Positions 6,395-14,052 of a DNA stretch of 17,224 bases are shown here, one piece after another; positions within the stretch are counted from its first letter, which is position 1; each line of letters starts with the position of its first letter. The notes beneath the pieces are model-generated. The model did not search any database and was not told where the DNA came from. It worked only from the letters and a program-made list of their open reading frames with translations. Both the position numbers and the translations under genes were made by a program. The stretch is from Candidatus Nanohalarchaeota archaeon. GTDB lineage: Archaea; EX4484-52. The stretch spans positions 1-17,224 of the forward strand of contig QMVB01000017.1 of the NCBI GenBank assembly GCA_003660905.1, read 5' to 3'.

Positions 6395-7703
6395 GGAATC
6401 TCTAAAACCCTATGATACAGTCGAAGTCAAAATAAAAAAAGACAACAAGATTACAACAATAAGCGGAATCGTGATGCCAAAAGAAGAAGGCGATGCAAAA
6501 AACGAAATCTGCATAAGAATGGAAAACGGATACAAGATAGGATTGATTCTGGACAAGAACACAACTGTCAAAAAAACAGGGCATGTAAAGGAAACCCCTG
6601 CAACAGAAACTAAACTCGAAAACACATCGGGCAAAAACAACCAAAAAATCCTTTTCATCTCAACAGGCGGGACAATCGCAAGCAAAATTGACTACAAGAC
6701 AGGAGCAGTCATCGCAAAATTCACCGCAAGAGAGCTTGAGGAAAAAGTCCCTCAACTAAAAGAAATTGCCCGACCTGAAGCAAAGACAATATTCAGTGAA
6801 ATGAGCGAAAACCTGACTCCAAAGCACTGGGAAATCATTGCGAAAGAAATTGCCTCAAACCTAAACCGAAACGACATAGCCGGGATAATCTTAATGCATG
6901 GGACAGACACGCTCGGATACACTGCTTCTGCCCTGTCTTTTATTCTAAAAGACATTGGAAAACCCGTCTGCATTGTCGGAGCCCAGAGGTCTTCTGACCG
7001 GGGAAGTTCAGACACTTTTATGAATCTTATCTGCGCAAGCCATGTTGCTGTCGGCAATTTTGCAGGCGTGTTCTGTGTAATGCACGCAAACACAGATGAC
7101 GATTACTGCGCTGTAATAAAAGGAACAAGAGCAAGAAAGATGCACAGTTCAAGAAGGGATGCATTTAAATCAATCAATGAAAAGCCTGTTGCTTTTGTAT
7201 GGGAAAATGGAAAAATAAAGAGCATAAGTAAATCAAAAAAAAGAGACAACAATCTAAAAACAACGATTGCCGGCAATTTCAGCTCTGATGTCATGCTCAT
7301 AAAAACATATCCAGGATTAAATCCGAATGTAATTGATTTTGCAATTAAAAACTCTATTCAAGGCATTGTAATTGAAGGAACAGGGCTCGGGCATACCTGC
7401 ACAGTGAGGAAAAACAATTTTCTCCCGTATTTTAAAAAATGCGCCAAACTAAAAATCCCTGTAATCATGACAACCCAGACTGTCTACGGCAGGACAAACC
7501 CCAATGTATATTCTGCCGCAAGATATATTGCAGAGACAGGAGTAATTTATGTAGAAGACTGCATAAGCGAAACAGCGTATGTAAAATTAAGATGGGTCCT
7601 GTCCCAAACTAAAGACATAAAAGAAATTGAAAAACTAATGAAAGAAAATGTTGCAGGAGAGATTGAAGAAAGAAGCGAAATCATTGATTATGAAATGAAA
7701 TGA
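6393..7703 (+). CDS. gatD: Glutamyl-tRNA(Gln) amidotransferase subunit D
   Basis: GatD is the archaeal asparaginase-like subunit that releases ammonia from glutamine or asparagine. Its partner GatE uses the ammonia to turn Glu-tRNA(Gln) into Gln-tRNA(Gln). Residues 1-60 form the small N-terminal barrel found in GatD but not in plain asparaginases, followed by a linker. The asparaginase core starts at KILFISTGGTIAS, with catalytic Thr91 region STGGT. HGTDT is at residues 169-173, GAQRSSDRGSSD near 196-207, and the lysine loop GTRARKMHSSRRDAF near 244-258. Length (436) is standard. gatE is not in the window, so it must lie elsewhere. The stop overlaps the next gene's ATG (ATGA-like, 7700-7703). 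The promoter is AT-rich with no ribosome-binding site, so the start is probably leaderless. Confidence 0.95.
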   Translation: MESLKPYDTVEVKIKKDNKITTISGIVMPKEEGDAKNEICIRMENGYKIGLILDKNTTVKKTGHVKETPATETKLENTSGKNNQKILFISTGGTIASKIDYKTGAVIAKFTARELEEKVPQLKEIARPEAKTIFSEMSENLTPKHWEIIAKEIASNLNRNDIAGIILMHGTDTLGYTASALSFILKDIGKPVCIVGAQRSSDRGSSDTFMNLICASHVAVGNFAGVFCVMHANTDDDYCAVIKGTRARKMHSSRRDAFKSINEKPVAFVWENGKIKSISKSKKRDNNLKTTIAGNFSSDVMLIKTYPGLNPNVIDFAIKNSIQGIVIEGTGLGHTCTVRKNNFLPYFKKCAKLKIPVIMTTQTVYGRTNPNVYSAARYIAETGVIYVEDCISETAYVKLRWVLSQTKDIKEIEKLMKENVAGEIEERSEIIDYEMK

Positions 7704-8876
7704 ACCCAGACAGATTCAATATGCATTTTGCAAAAGAACCTGAGAGAAATTACATAAAAGCTTTTAAAGTACAATTTAGTAATATTGTATGGAACTTATT
7801 GCGAGAAAAAACGGAAATTTCCTCCTTTGGCCGGCAGGATACCCAAACTTTCCGAGCAATTTTACAAGAGACAGCATTATATCTGCGATTTTAATGAAAA
7901 ATCCAGAAATGCTAAAAGAGCAGCTTTCTTTTTGCGCACAGATGCAGGGCGTCAAAAAAAAAATCCTTATGACGGGGAAGAGCCGGGAAAAATATTTCAT
8001 GAATGTCCCGGGGTCAAACTAAATGGGCTTTCCACACTCTATGCCGCATGCGACACAACAGCCCTTTTTTTAATCGGGCATGAAATTTACAGGAAACTGA
8101 CAGGAGACAATGAATTTGCGGATACCAATGAAACGCAAATAAAAGCAGCAAAAAACTACATCCTGTCTCATTTAAACAAAAACAATGTGTTTACAGAAAA
8201 TCCTGCTTTTTGCGGCAGTAAAAAATTCGCACTGAAAAGAACATACTGGAAAGATTCGGAATTAGAGCATAGACCTAACGGAGAGCCGGATTATCCTATA
8301 GTTTATTCACTGGCGCATGCTCAAAATACAGCAGGGCTCAGATGCGCAGCAAAGCTTCTCGGCTCGCAGAAGTTAAATGAAAAAGCAGAAAAAATGAAGA
8401 ATGCATTGAACATGTTATATGACAAATCAACAGGATGCTTTTATATGGCAGTTGATGAGTCCGGTCCAGTGCATGGAATAAGTTCGGATAGCCTGCACAT
8501 GCTTGCGTATTTATCCAGGGGAGATATTTCAAAGAACAGACTGGAGGCAATATCAAAATCATCGGAACTTCTCGAAACCCCCGCGGGATACAGGACTCTT
8601 GATTCAAAAACAGCAGAGTCTGCAAAAGACAGCTACCATACAAAAACAGTATGGCCATTTGAGCAGGCAATTATTAACATCGGAGCCAAAAAGTTCGGAC
8701 TAAAGCACGCAGAAGAAGTGAGTTCAAGAATCACAAAATACCTTGCAGATTCAGATGCAGAAATATTTGTTCTAAACAGAGAAAAAATAACCCCCGGAGG
8801 ATGCTCAACACAGCTGTGGACTCTTGCCGCAAAAAAATACTTTGACAATCCCGGGAAAGCAGATGATTACATGTAG
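7700..8876 (+). pseudogene. Glycogen-debranching-type (amylo-alpha-1,6-glucosidase-like) glycosidase with two frameshifts
   Basis: One ancestral gene of about 390 codons is spread over three frames. Frame one runs from ATG 7700 (MNPDRFNMHFAKEPERNYIK) to about 7786. Frame two has ELIARKNGNFLLWPAGYPNF and FPSNFTRDSIISAIL up to about 7953. Frame three has NPYDGEEPGKIFHECPG and then runs to TAG at 8876. Later landmarks are LYAACDTTALFLIGHE, PAGYRTLDSKT, YHTKTVWPFEQAI and GGCSTQLW, the pattern of (alpha/alpha)6-barrel glucosidases of the debranching-enzyme C-terminal type. The second shift falls in a run of ten A (7954-7963), where eight or eleven would keep the frame. The first, at 7787-7791, has no long run. 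The product may be inactive, or the shifts may be sequence errors or be bypassed by slippage. The ATG overlaps the gatD stop, so the two are one transcription unit. Confidence 0.7.
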
Positions 8877-8989
8877 TTCTCTATAAGATTCTTGCAATTA
8901 GCAACTCGCGGCCATCTACAAGATTCTTGTTTACCTCATTAGATAAATACCCTCAATACGATATCAGACTGTCCGATAATTCAAATAGA

Positions 8990-9026
8990 TTTATATAATT
9001 GTGCACCCTATATATAGCATAGGTGA
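8990..9026 (+). promoter_or_regulatory. TATA box and ribosome-binding site of the 45-residue ORF
   Basis: TTTATATAA at 8990-8998 predicts a transcription start near 9019. CTATATATAG (9008-9017) is a second TATA-like site. AGGTGA at 9021-9026 lies five bases before the ATG at 9032 and is a strong ribosome-binding site. The same AGGTGA is used by pstS. Confidence 0.55.
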
Positions 9027-9031
9027 ATTAT

Positions 9032-9169
9032 ATGAGTTATATTGAAATCAAAACAATAAACGGCAAAAAATACAAGTATGAAAGAACGAGCTACAGGATA
9101 GGAAAAAAAGTAAAACACAGGAGTAAATATATATGTCCTGTTAATGCCTTTTTTTTATCGAGATTTTGA
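9032..9169 (+). CDS. 45-residue basic protein inside the repeat element
   Basis: The ORF begins MSYIEIKTINGKKYKYERTS, continues YRIGKKVKHRSKYICPV and ends NAFFLSRF. It is strongly basic and rich in Lys and Tyr. The pattern 'Y-I-I-G-K-Y-Y-S-R-G-K-V-K-K-Y-(G)P' resembles the short beta-strand segment seen at the N-terminus of some IS4/IS1634-type transposases and in small archaeal proteins; this likeness is from memory and unverified. If right, the usual SKY(L/I)GPV line has Cys in place of Gly here, and the protein is cut short soon after. TGA at 9167-9169 falls inside the right inverted-repeat arm. The TATA box and AGGTGA site argue that it is expressed. Possible roles are a transposase remnant or a small nucleic-acid-binding protein. 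Confidence 0.55.
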   Translation: MSYIEIKTINGKKYKYERTSYRIGKKVKHRSKYICPVNAFFLSRF

Positions 9170-9308
9170 ATTGTTGGACAGCCTGATATCGCAAGTGGTG
9201 CATTATCCAACAGGTCAGGAATTTCCACGAGATTTTGTTATTGTTTTAATCTTGTATCAATCGCAAGAATCTTGTGGATTTTAACAGTTCAGCATCTTCT
9301 GTGGAAAA

Positions 9309-10013
9309 CTATAGCATGCCAAGATGCATTGCCAAAAGCATTCCTGCTCCCAGCAGAATCATTATTATCCCGGCAATCAAATGAAGGAGCTTTAGCTTCT
9401 TCTTCCTCATATTTTCAAGAGCATCAGTTGTCGTCAGCCCTTTGTATATGACCAGAGTGATTATAATCATGGGAGATAGAAATATCATATTGTAGAGCAG
9501 TAAATACAGTATCCCGGAAAAATAGCTTTCCTTTACAGCAAGAAGCCCAAGTATGACGACATAAGGTCCTGAAGTGCAGGGAAGTAAAAATATGCTTACA
9601 AGAAATCCTATGAGAAAAGCCCCTGTCGGCGTTGTAATGCTATTTATTGCTTTTTTTATCTTCGGTCTCCAGGTTAGAGGAACTTCCATCAATAGTCCCT
9701 TGCCGTACCAGAAATAATCCTTTATATTGAATAGACCTACAATTATGGCTAAAATAGAAACAACAAAGTAAAATTTGCGCGACAGACCTGCTGTCTCCAA
9801 TGCAGTGAAAAGACCGATTCCCATCAAAAAGTATGAGATAAAAATAGATGCAGAAAATGCAAAACCACTCAGCAATGCCTTTTTCCGATCATAGTCCTTT
9901 GCCAGAATCGTTGCTATAAGAATTATTAAAACAGCAAATGCGCATGGATTTATTGCATCCACGACTGCTGCCCCGATTACTGCCGGAATTGTTAGTTCTG
10001 CTGCCATACTCAT
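9309..10013 (-). CDS. ccdA: CcdA/DsbD-type membrane thiol-electron transporter
   Basis: CcdA-type proteins pass electrons from cytoplasmic thioredoxin across the membrane to extracytoplasmic thioredoxin-like proteins. The start is set at ATG 10013, because it overlaps the preceding stop (ATGA) and gives a 234-residue protein; an upstream ATG at 10070 would run 20 codons into the thioredoxin gene. The two redox cysteines are Cys24 in DAINPCAFAVL and Cys146 in FLLPCTSGPYVV. About six hydrophobic helices are seen, near residues 8-37, 46-72, 80-97, 132-155, 160-190 and 205-230. Its partner is the membrane-anchored CPHC protein just upstream, so the pair probably keeps outer-side thiols reduced. 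It could also belong to the wider LysE/CcdA-like superfamily, but the NPC and LPC motifs favour CcdA. Confidence 0.85.
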   Translation of the reverse strand: MSMAAELTIPAVIGAAVVDAINPCAFAVLIILIATILAKDYDRKKALLSGFAFSASIFISYFLMGIGLFTALETAGLSRKFYFVVSILAIIVGLFNIKDYFWYGKGLLMEVPLTWRPKIKKAINSITTPTGAFLIGFLVSIFLLPCTSGPYVVILGLLAVKESYFSGILYLLLYNMIFLSPMIIITLVIYKGLTTTDALENMRKKKLKLLHLIAGIIMILLGAGMLLAMHLGML

Positions 10014-10537
10014 TTTTTGATAATTAAATAATATATACTTATCGTTGAAACTGCGATTATAAAAATCCATCCAATCGCTGAATAATTTTCATCCGGATTC
10101 AACGGACTTGACTCTGTTGAATGATGCTCGCAATCATTGCTGCCTGCAGCATCGTTGCACTCGCCTGTTTCAATGCAGGATTTTATTTTGCTCTCTATCT
10201 GCGCCGCCAAGGCATAGCTGAAGCCGACATAGGCCTTCCCGCCGATAAAAACAGTTGGAACTCCTTCCAAGGTGGTGTTGCATCTTCTGCAAAATTCCTC
10301 CATCAATAATGCATTTTCCTTGTTGAAATAAATTTCTTTTAGAGTAAGATTCATCTGGGGATACTTGTCCTTTATGCTGTCAAAAAAATCAAGCATTTTA
10401 GAGCAATGAGGGCAACCCTGTCCATAGAACATATAAACATTCAAAGTGGTATTGTATGTCTGGGCGGAAACAGGGGTTGCAAAAATCAGAGAAGCAATCA
10501 AAAACATGCAGACCAGACTGAATTTAATTTTATGCAT
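10010..10537 (-). CDS. Membrane-anchored extracytoplasmic thioredoxin/glutaredoxin-like protein
   Basis: This is a 175-residue thiol-disulfide protein. Residues 1-25 form a signal peptide ending PVSA. The active site is GCPHC (Cys42 and Cys45), and the conserved cis-proline loop is GVPTVFIGG (Pro94). A second pair, Cys83 and Cys86 (CRRC), lies just before the cis-proline, where thioredoxins usually lack one. A low-complexity linker with further cysteines (near 118-135) leads to one C-terminal transmembrane helix (about 152-172, IGWIFIIAVSTISIYYLI). The domain therefore faces outward. Its stop overlaps ccdA (ATGA), which should supply its electrons. TTTATATG lies directly before the ATG, so transcription might begin inside the gene and use the in-frame ATG at 10507, which would still leave a signal peptide. 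Confidence 0.85.
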   Translation of the reverse strand: MHKIKFSLVCMFLIASLIFATPVSAQTYNTTLNVYMFYGQGCPHCSKMLDFFDSIKDKYPQMNLTLKEIYFNKENALLMEEFCRRCNTTLEGVPTVFIGGKAYVGFSYALAAQIESKIKSCIETGECNDAAGSNDCEHHSTESSPLNPDENYSAIGWIFIIAVSTISIYYLIIKK

Positions 10538-10558
10538 ATAAATACTATTGAATTAAAT

Positions 10559-11566
10559 TTATAAAAATATAGCAAACGCAGCAATGCAAACGATTGCCTG
10601 CATCAGTATTATTTTTGCAACAATCGCCTGCTCTGTTGTCTTTCCATCCATAAAAATATGAGTAAGAGAATAGATTTTCTTATATGGTCGAACCAAATAG
10701 CCCCTGGCATTTACTTTTCCAAATGACTCTGCCTTTAATTTTGACCGCAGTTTGAGAGCCAGCTCAATGAACCACAAAAGGAAAATAAAGAGGGCAAATT
10801 TTTCTATATTTCCTATAATCGCAATAAGTGCTATCATCGTCCCAATCATATAAGTCAATGAATCGCCCGGAAAAATCCTGGCAGGCGACCAGTTGAATAT
10901 CAAAAAGGCAATCAAAGATGCAGAGAAAATAAATCCAAATGAAGCTGCAACAAGGCCTGAATTTATATATGCAAAAAGGCTTATTGAAATGATGCTGACA
11001 AGACCAACCCCTGCTTCAACTCCGTTTATGCCGGCAAGCATATTCACTGCATTTGAAGCGCCCAGAATCCCAAGGGGGACAATTACCAAAGGATAAAAAA
11101 TGCCCAAGTTGACCTCTCCAAAAAGAGGAAAATTCATTGTTGAAGTCCCTATATTGGCGCTCATTACAGGAATTGCCGCAATAATAGGGAACAGGAATTT
11201 ATGCCTCTGGCGAAAGCCCTGTTTCTTTGCAAATCCTTTCTTTACTTCCTTTGTCCTTAGAATTGCAGTCAAATCATCAAGCATATAGATGAATACAATC
11301 AAAAGCAGGGTAAGCAGGGAAGGAAAAAGGACCTTATATCCTGTATTGCCGTACGTAAATATTTCAGAGCCAATAAAAATCAATACTGCAATCATAAAGC
11401 CAAATGCAACAGGAACCCCTCCCATTTCAGCAACAACAGGCTTTTCTTTTTTGTTCATATCCTGCCCCACAAGCCCTATATTCCTGAAAAACACAATGAA
11501 TTTTTTTATAATCATGTATGTTGCCAAAAAGGCGATTATGCATGAGACAAATAAAATCGGAAACAT
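10559..11566 (-). CDS. aglH: Polyprenyl-phosphate GlcNAc-1-phosphate transferase-like glycosyltransferase (family 4)
   Basis: This 335-residue, multi-helix membrane enzyme belongs to the MraY/WecA/Alg7 family. Such enzymes move a sugar-1-phosphate from a UDP-sugar to dolichyl or polyprenyl phosphate, the first step of N-glycan or surface-glycan assembly. Landmarks in order are KPVVAEMGGVPVAFGF (residues about 42-57), MLDDLTAIL with the catalytic Asp pair at 97-98, RQRHKFLFPIIAA, GASNAVNMLAGINGVEAG with the NxxN metal-binding site, and WSPARIFPGDSLTYMIG. The length fits archaeal AglH. It lies 21 bases after ksgA and 21 bases before the thioredoxin gene, so all four genes may share a transcript. 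The symbol is given by family resemblance; the exact sugar substrate cannot be read from the sequence. Confidence 0.82.
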   Translation of the reverse strand: MFPILFVSCIIAFLATYMIIKKFIVFFRNIGLVGQDMNKKEKPVVAEMGGVPVAFGFMIAVLIFIGSEIFTYGNTGYKVLFPSLLTLLLIVFIYMLDDLTAILRTKEVKKGFAKKQGFRQRHKFLFPIIAAIPVMSANIGTSTMNFPLFGEVNLGIFYPLVIVPLGILGASNAVNMLAGINGVEAGVGLVSIISISLFAYINSGLVAASFGFIFSASLIAFLIFNWSPARIFPGDSLTYMIGTMIALIAIIGNIEKFALFIFLLWFIELALKLRSKLKAESFGKVNARGYLVRPYKKIYSLTHIFMDGKTTEQAIVAKIILMQAIVCIAAFAIFL

Positions 11567-11587
11567 AATAAATAATATATGTTACGT

Positions 11588-12343
11588 TTATAATTTTTTG
11601 TAAATTTCATAAATCTCTTCTGCCGTGAATTGGTAAACTTTCCTTGATAAATCAAACTCTTCCTGTATTTTTTCCAGCCTTTCTTTTGAGCAAATACCAG
11701 TTAAATGAATGTTTTTCCTCATGTTCTGCTTTTTGTGGCAGAATATCTTATGCAGGAATTCGACAAACTCCTTTTCATCCTGCTTCTTTACAAAAAGCTT
11801 TTCTTTTGGCAGAAGCTCCACAAATGCGCTGTCCACTTTCGGTTTTGGTCTGAAAACATTTTTTGAAACTATAAAGCGGATTTTGACGGCAAAGTAGATA
11901 CTGCATACTGCACTGAGGGCAGAATAAGAACGCTCTCCTTTTTTTGCAAACAAGCGCTCTGCAAATTCCTTTTGCATCATTAAGCAAAGCGGCTTTTTAA
12001 ATTTCAGCAAATGAAAAATCAGAGGAGAAGAGATTGAATAAGGTATATTCGAAATGCACTTGTCAAAAAACGGGATTTCTGCCTTTAGGCAGTCTCCTTC
12101 AATTAATTCAAGCTTCTTTGACTTGATTTCATCACTGAACCTGCTTTTTAGATGCAAAACAAGTTCTTTGTCAATTTCTATGCAGATTGCTTTTTTTGCT
12201 TTTTTCAGCAATGCCTCTGTCAGCATTCCCTTTCCTCCACCGATTTCAAGAATGACATCTGTTTTTGAAACATTTGCCGCTTTCAATTCTTTATTTACTA
12301 TGTTTTTGTCCAATAGAAAATTTTGTCCTAATTTTTTGTTCAT
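11588..12343 (-). CDS. ksgA: 16S rRNA dimethyladenosine transferase KsgA/Dim1
   Basis: This 251-residue SAM-dependent enzyme dimethylates two adjacent adenines near the 3' end of 16S rRNA and also serves as a checkpoint in small-subunit assembly. KLGQNFLLD opens the family pattern. Motif I is ILEIGGGKGML (GGGKG at 35-39), the acidic ribose-binding site is CIEIDKEL, and motif IV is NIPYSISSP (residues 99-106), the N-[IL]-P-Y that holds the target adenine. QKEFAERL and RPKPKVDSAFV are further landmarks. The length is standard. AGGA lies about six bases before the ATG. TTTATAAC at about 12369-12378 puts the transcription start only a few bases upstream, so the leader is very short. It opens the run ksgA, aglH-like, thioredoxin, ccdA. 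Confidence 0.95.
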   Translation of the reverse strand: MNKKLGQNFLLDKNIVNKELKAANVSKTDVILEIGGGKGMLTEALLKKAKKAICIEIDKELVLHLKSRFSDEIKSKKLELIEGDCLKAEIPFFDKCISNIPYSISSPLIFHLLKFKKPLCLMMQKEFAERLFAKKGERSYSALSAVCSIYFAVKIRFIVSKNVFRPKPKVDSAFVELLPKEKLFVKKQDEKEFVEFLHKIFCHKKQNMRKNIHLTGICSKERLEKIQEEFDLSRKVYQFTAEEIYEIYKKL

Positions 12344-12421
12344 ATTTTCCTAAAAGAGCGCAGTAAAGTTATAAACATTGCATGTTCCATAAAACTCTTT
12401 TTCTTCACAGAGGCATACTTT

Positions 12422-12430
12422 TTTAAATAT
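12422..12430 (+). promoter_or_regulatory. TATA box of prs, leaderless start
   Basis: TTTAAATAT is centred about 22 bases before the prs ATG. No Shine-Dalgarno sequence lies between them, so transcription probably begins at or next to the start codon. The short gap 12344-12447 also holds the divergent ksgA promoter. Confidence 0.5.
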
Positions 12431-12447
12431 TCTTCAATTACCTGACT

Positions 12448-13365
12448 ATGAAGAATTTAATCTTTGCAAATTCAGCAAAGCATCTTTTAAATGGAGTTAA
12501 ACAAGCCGGTATTTTAAGCCCTTCTGAATTTAATTTTATTGATATTTTGCCCAACAAGGATGATAAATTTATTTTTCCCGACGGGGAGAGCTATATTCGC
12601 CTGAACAATATGGTCTTAATCAAAGGCAATCCTGCAACCGTTGTGTTCAGCGGGCAGACAAAAAACAACAGAACAAATGATGCCCTTGCAGAGCTTGAAA
12701 TAATGCTTTATATCCTAAAAGGCAGGGCAGACAGCATTGAACTGGTTTTTACATACATGCCCTATGCAATGCAGGATAATGAATTCGGGGATGGCGAGGC
12801 AAATGTATCGAAGCAGATGATTGAAAAATACCTCAATTATTTTGGCGTAAAAAAAATAATTGTTTTTGATGCGCATTGCTCAAACAAGGACTGGTTCAAA
12901 AAAATTGAGAGAGATGGAAAATTAAAAAATATAATCAATCCAATTACATCTTTGTTCAAAGAAAAGCTCAAAGAAGATTTCGGCGATGAAGCAGAAGATA
13001 TTATTTTTATTGCTCCTGATTACGGAGCGCAGGACCGTCTTCATATGGAAGGCTTTGGAAAGAAAAGGATTGACTCATACAATGTTGAATTAAAGGAGAA
13101 TTCCCTTGACCTGAAAAATTTTGCAGGAAAAAACATCTGCGTGTGCGATGACCTGATAGAAAGCGGCGGAACTTTAAGCAGGGTTGCAGAGAAACTAAAA
13201 GAAGCAGGCGCGAAAAAAGCAATTGCATTTGCAACCCACGGGGTGCTTGCATCAGGTTTGGAGCGGATAAAAGAAGCATACGACAAGGTTTACATCACCA
13301 ACTCAATCAACAGGGAATGCGCAAACATGGATATTTGCAGGATTCTTGCAGAGGAGATAAGATGA
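12448..13365 (+). CDS. prs: Ribose-phosphate pyrophosphokinase (PRPP synthase)
   Basis: This 305-residue enzyme makes PRPP from ribose-5-phosphate and ATP, feeding nucleotide, histidine and NAD pathways. FPDGESYIRL (residues 43-52) is the family start motif. YMPYAMQDNEF (103-113) replaces the usual YPYARQDR and so lacks the usual final Arg. DAHCSNKDWF (141-150) stands where DLH.....F is found, with His143 as metal-binding candidate. APDYGAQDR and the Lys-rich loop FGKKR supply the catalytic lysine region. CDDLIESGGTL (233-243) is the PRPP-binding loop. The fold is complete and the length usual. Departures from the classic motifs suggest a divergent archaeal branch, which could prefer a different phosphate donor (inference). 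The stop overlaps the next start as ATGA at 13362-13365. Confidence 0.93.
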   Translation: MKNLIFANSAKHLLNGVKQAGILSPSEFNFIDILPNKDDKFIFPDGESYIRLNNMVLIKGNPATVVFSGQTKNNRTNDALAELEIMLYILKGRADSIELVFTYMPYAMQDNEFGDGEANVSKQMIEKYLNYFGVKKIIVFDAHCSNKDWFKKIERDGKLKNIINPITSLFKEKLKEDFGDEAEDIIFIAPDYGAQDRLHMEGFGKKRIDSYNVELKENSLDLKNFAGKNICVCDDLIESGGTLSRVAEKLKEAGAKKAIAFATHGVLASGLERIKEAYDKVYITNSINRECANMDICRILAEEIR

Positions 13366-13972
13366 AAAATAATAAATTTAGATGCATTGCAGAAGAACTG
13401 CAAAAGCACTATCATATACAATATTCAGCGTATCTTTTGGTTTGATTATATTAGGAATGCTTACATTTATTTCTGTTTTAGTAAATGCCGATAATTTTTC
13501 AAAGGGGCACAAAGGGTAAGATTCCATGTTTTTCATCTACTTCATATGCTTTTCAGCGCAGCAGCGACAACTGCAATGTTTTACATGCATGAAAAGAAGA
13601 TAATAAAGCTTCATGATTAGCTTTTTTGGCGCAACAGTCCTGTGCGGAGTAAGCGATGTCATCATCCTTCATTGCAGGAACACTCCTGGGAGTAAAGATG
13701 CATATGCACATCTGCATCCTGCAACATCCTCAAATTGTTTTGCCATTGGCAGTCGGCATTTTTGCCGGTCTGATTGTTCCTAAAAATACAAAAAGTACGA
13801 TATTATCTCATTCTGCGCATGTGCTGGTGAGTTCTGCGGCATCTATATTTTATCTGGTTTCTTTGGCATGATAGAATGGATATCTTGTATCGGAGCAGTG
13901 TTTGTTTTTATTGTACTGGCAGTGATTGTTCCGTGCTGTGCGAGTGATATTGTGTTTTTATTGTTGTTTTAA
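13362..13972 (+). pseudogene. Multiply frameshifted polytopic membrane protein, family not recognised
   Basis: Six stretches in changing frames read as one protein of about 200 residues. They are: from ATG 13362 (MKNNKFRCIAEELQK); 13400-13513 (ALSYTIFSVSFGLIILGMLT, VNADNFSKGHK); 13516-13606 (VRFHVFHLLHMLFSAAATTA, MFYMHEKKIIK); 13613-13652 (MISFFGATVLCGVSDVI); 13659-13860 (FIAGTLLGVKMHMHICILQH, PLAVGIFAGLIVP, SHSAHVLVSSAASIFYLV); and 13862-13972 (FGMIEWISCIGAVFVFIVLA, VPCCASDIVF, then TAA). At least five frame changes in both directions are needed. Five or six membrane helices and many His and Cys (MHMHICILQH, CCASD) would be present. The first ATG overlaps the prs stop. I do not recognise the family; the His/Cys pattern could suggest metal binding, a guess. 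Most breaks are not in long base runs, so true decay is likelier than simple read error. Confidence 0.68.
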
Positions 13973-14052
13973 GAATGGATTTTATTTTGAAGAATAATAA
14001 GAAATGAACCAATTAATGCACGCATTTTTAACTATTAGAACAATATATTTAT

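Larger units (their letters stand above)
8885..9273 (+). mobile_element. Small repeat element with nested inverted repeats around a 45-residue ORF (copy A)
   Basis: An outer pair matches at 14 of 15 bases: AAGATTCTTGCAATT (8885-8899) against the reverse complement of 9259-9273. An inner pair, 8959-8985 against 9165-9191, matches at 24 of 27 bases; all three differences are transitions. A weaker match joins the two pairs (around 8934-8958 and 9192-9213). The promoter, ribosome-binding site and ORF of 9032-9169 lie between the arms. The right arm also holds GTTGGA...TCCAAC (9173-9178 and 9206-9211). Its blocks recur at 14758-15014. No full transposase is present, so a non-autonomous or decayed mobile element is the best reading; a structured RNA is the alternative. 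Target duplications were not identified. Confidence 0.55.

Noticed and set aside
7100..7300. Minus-strand ORFs inside gatD
   Set aside because: The gatD frame is complete with all catalytic motifs; these are shadows.
10893..11603. Plus-strand ORFs opposite the aglH-like gene
   Set aside because: Antisense to a clear multi-helix glycosyltransferase; no independent support.
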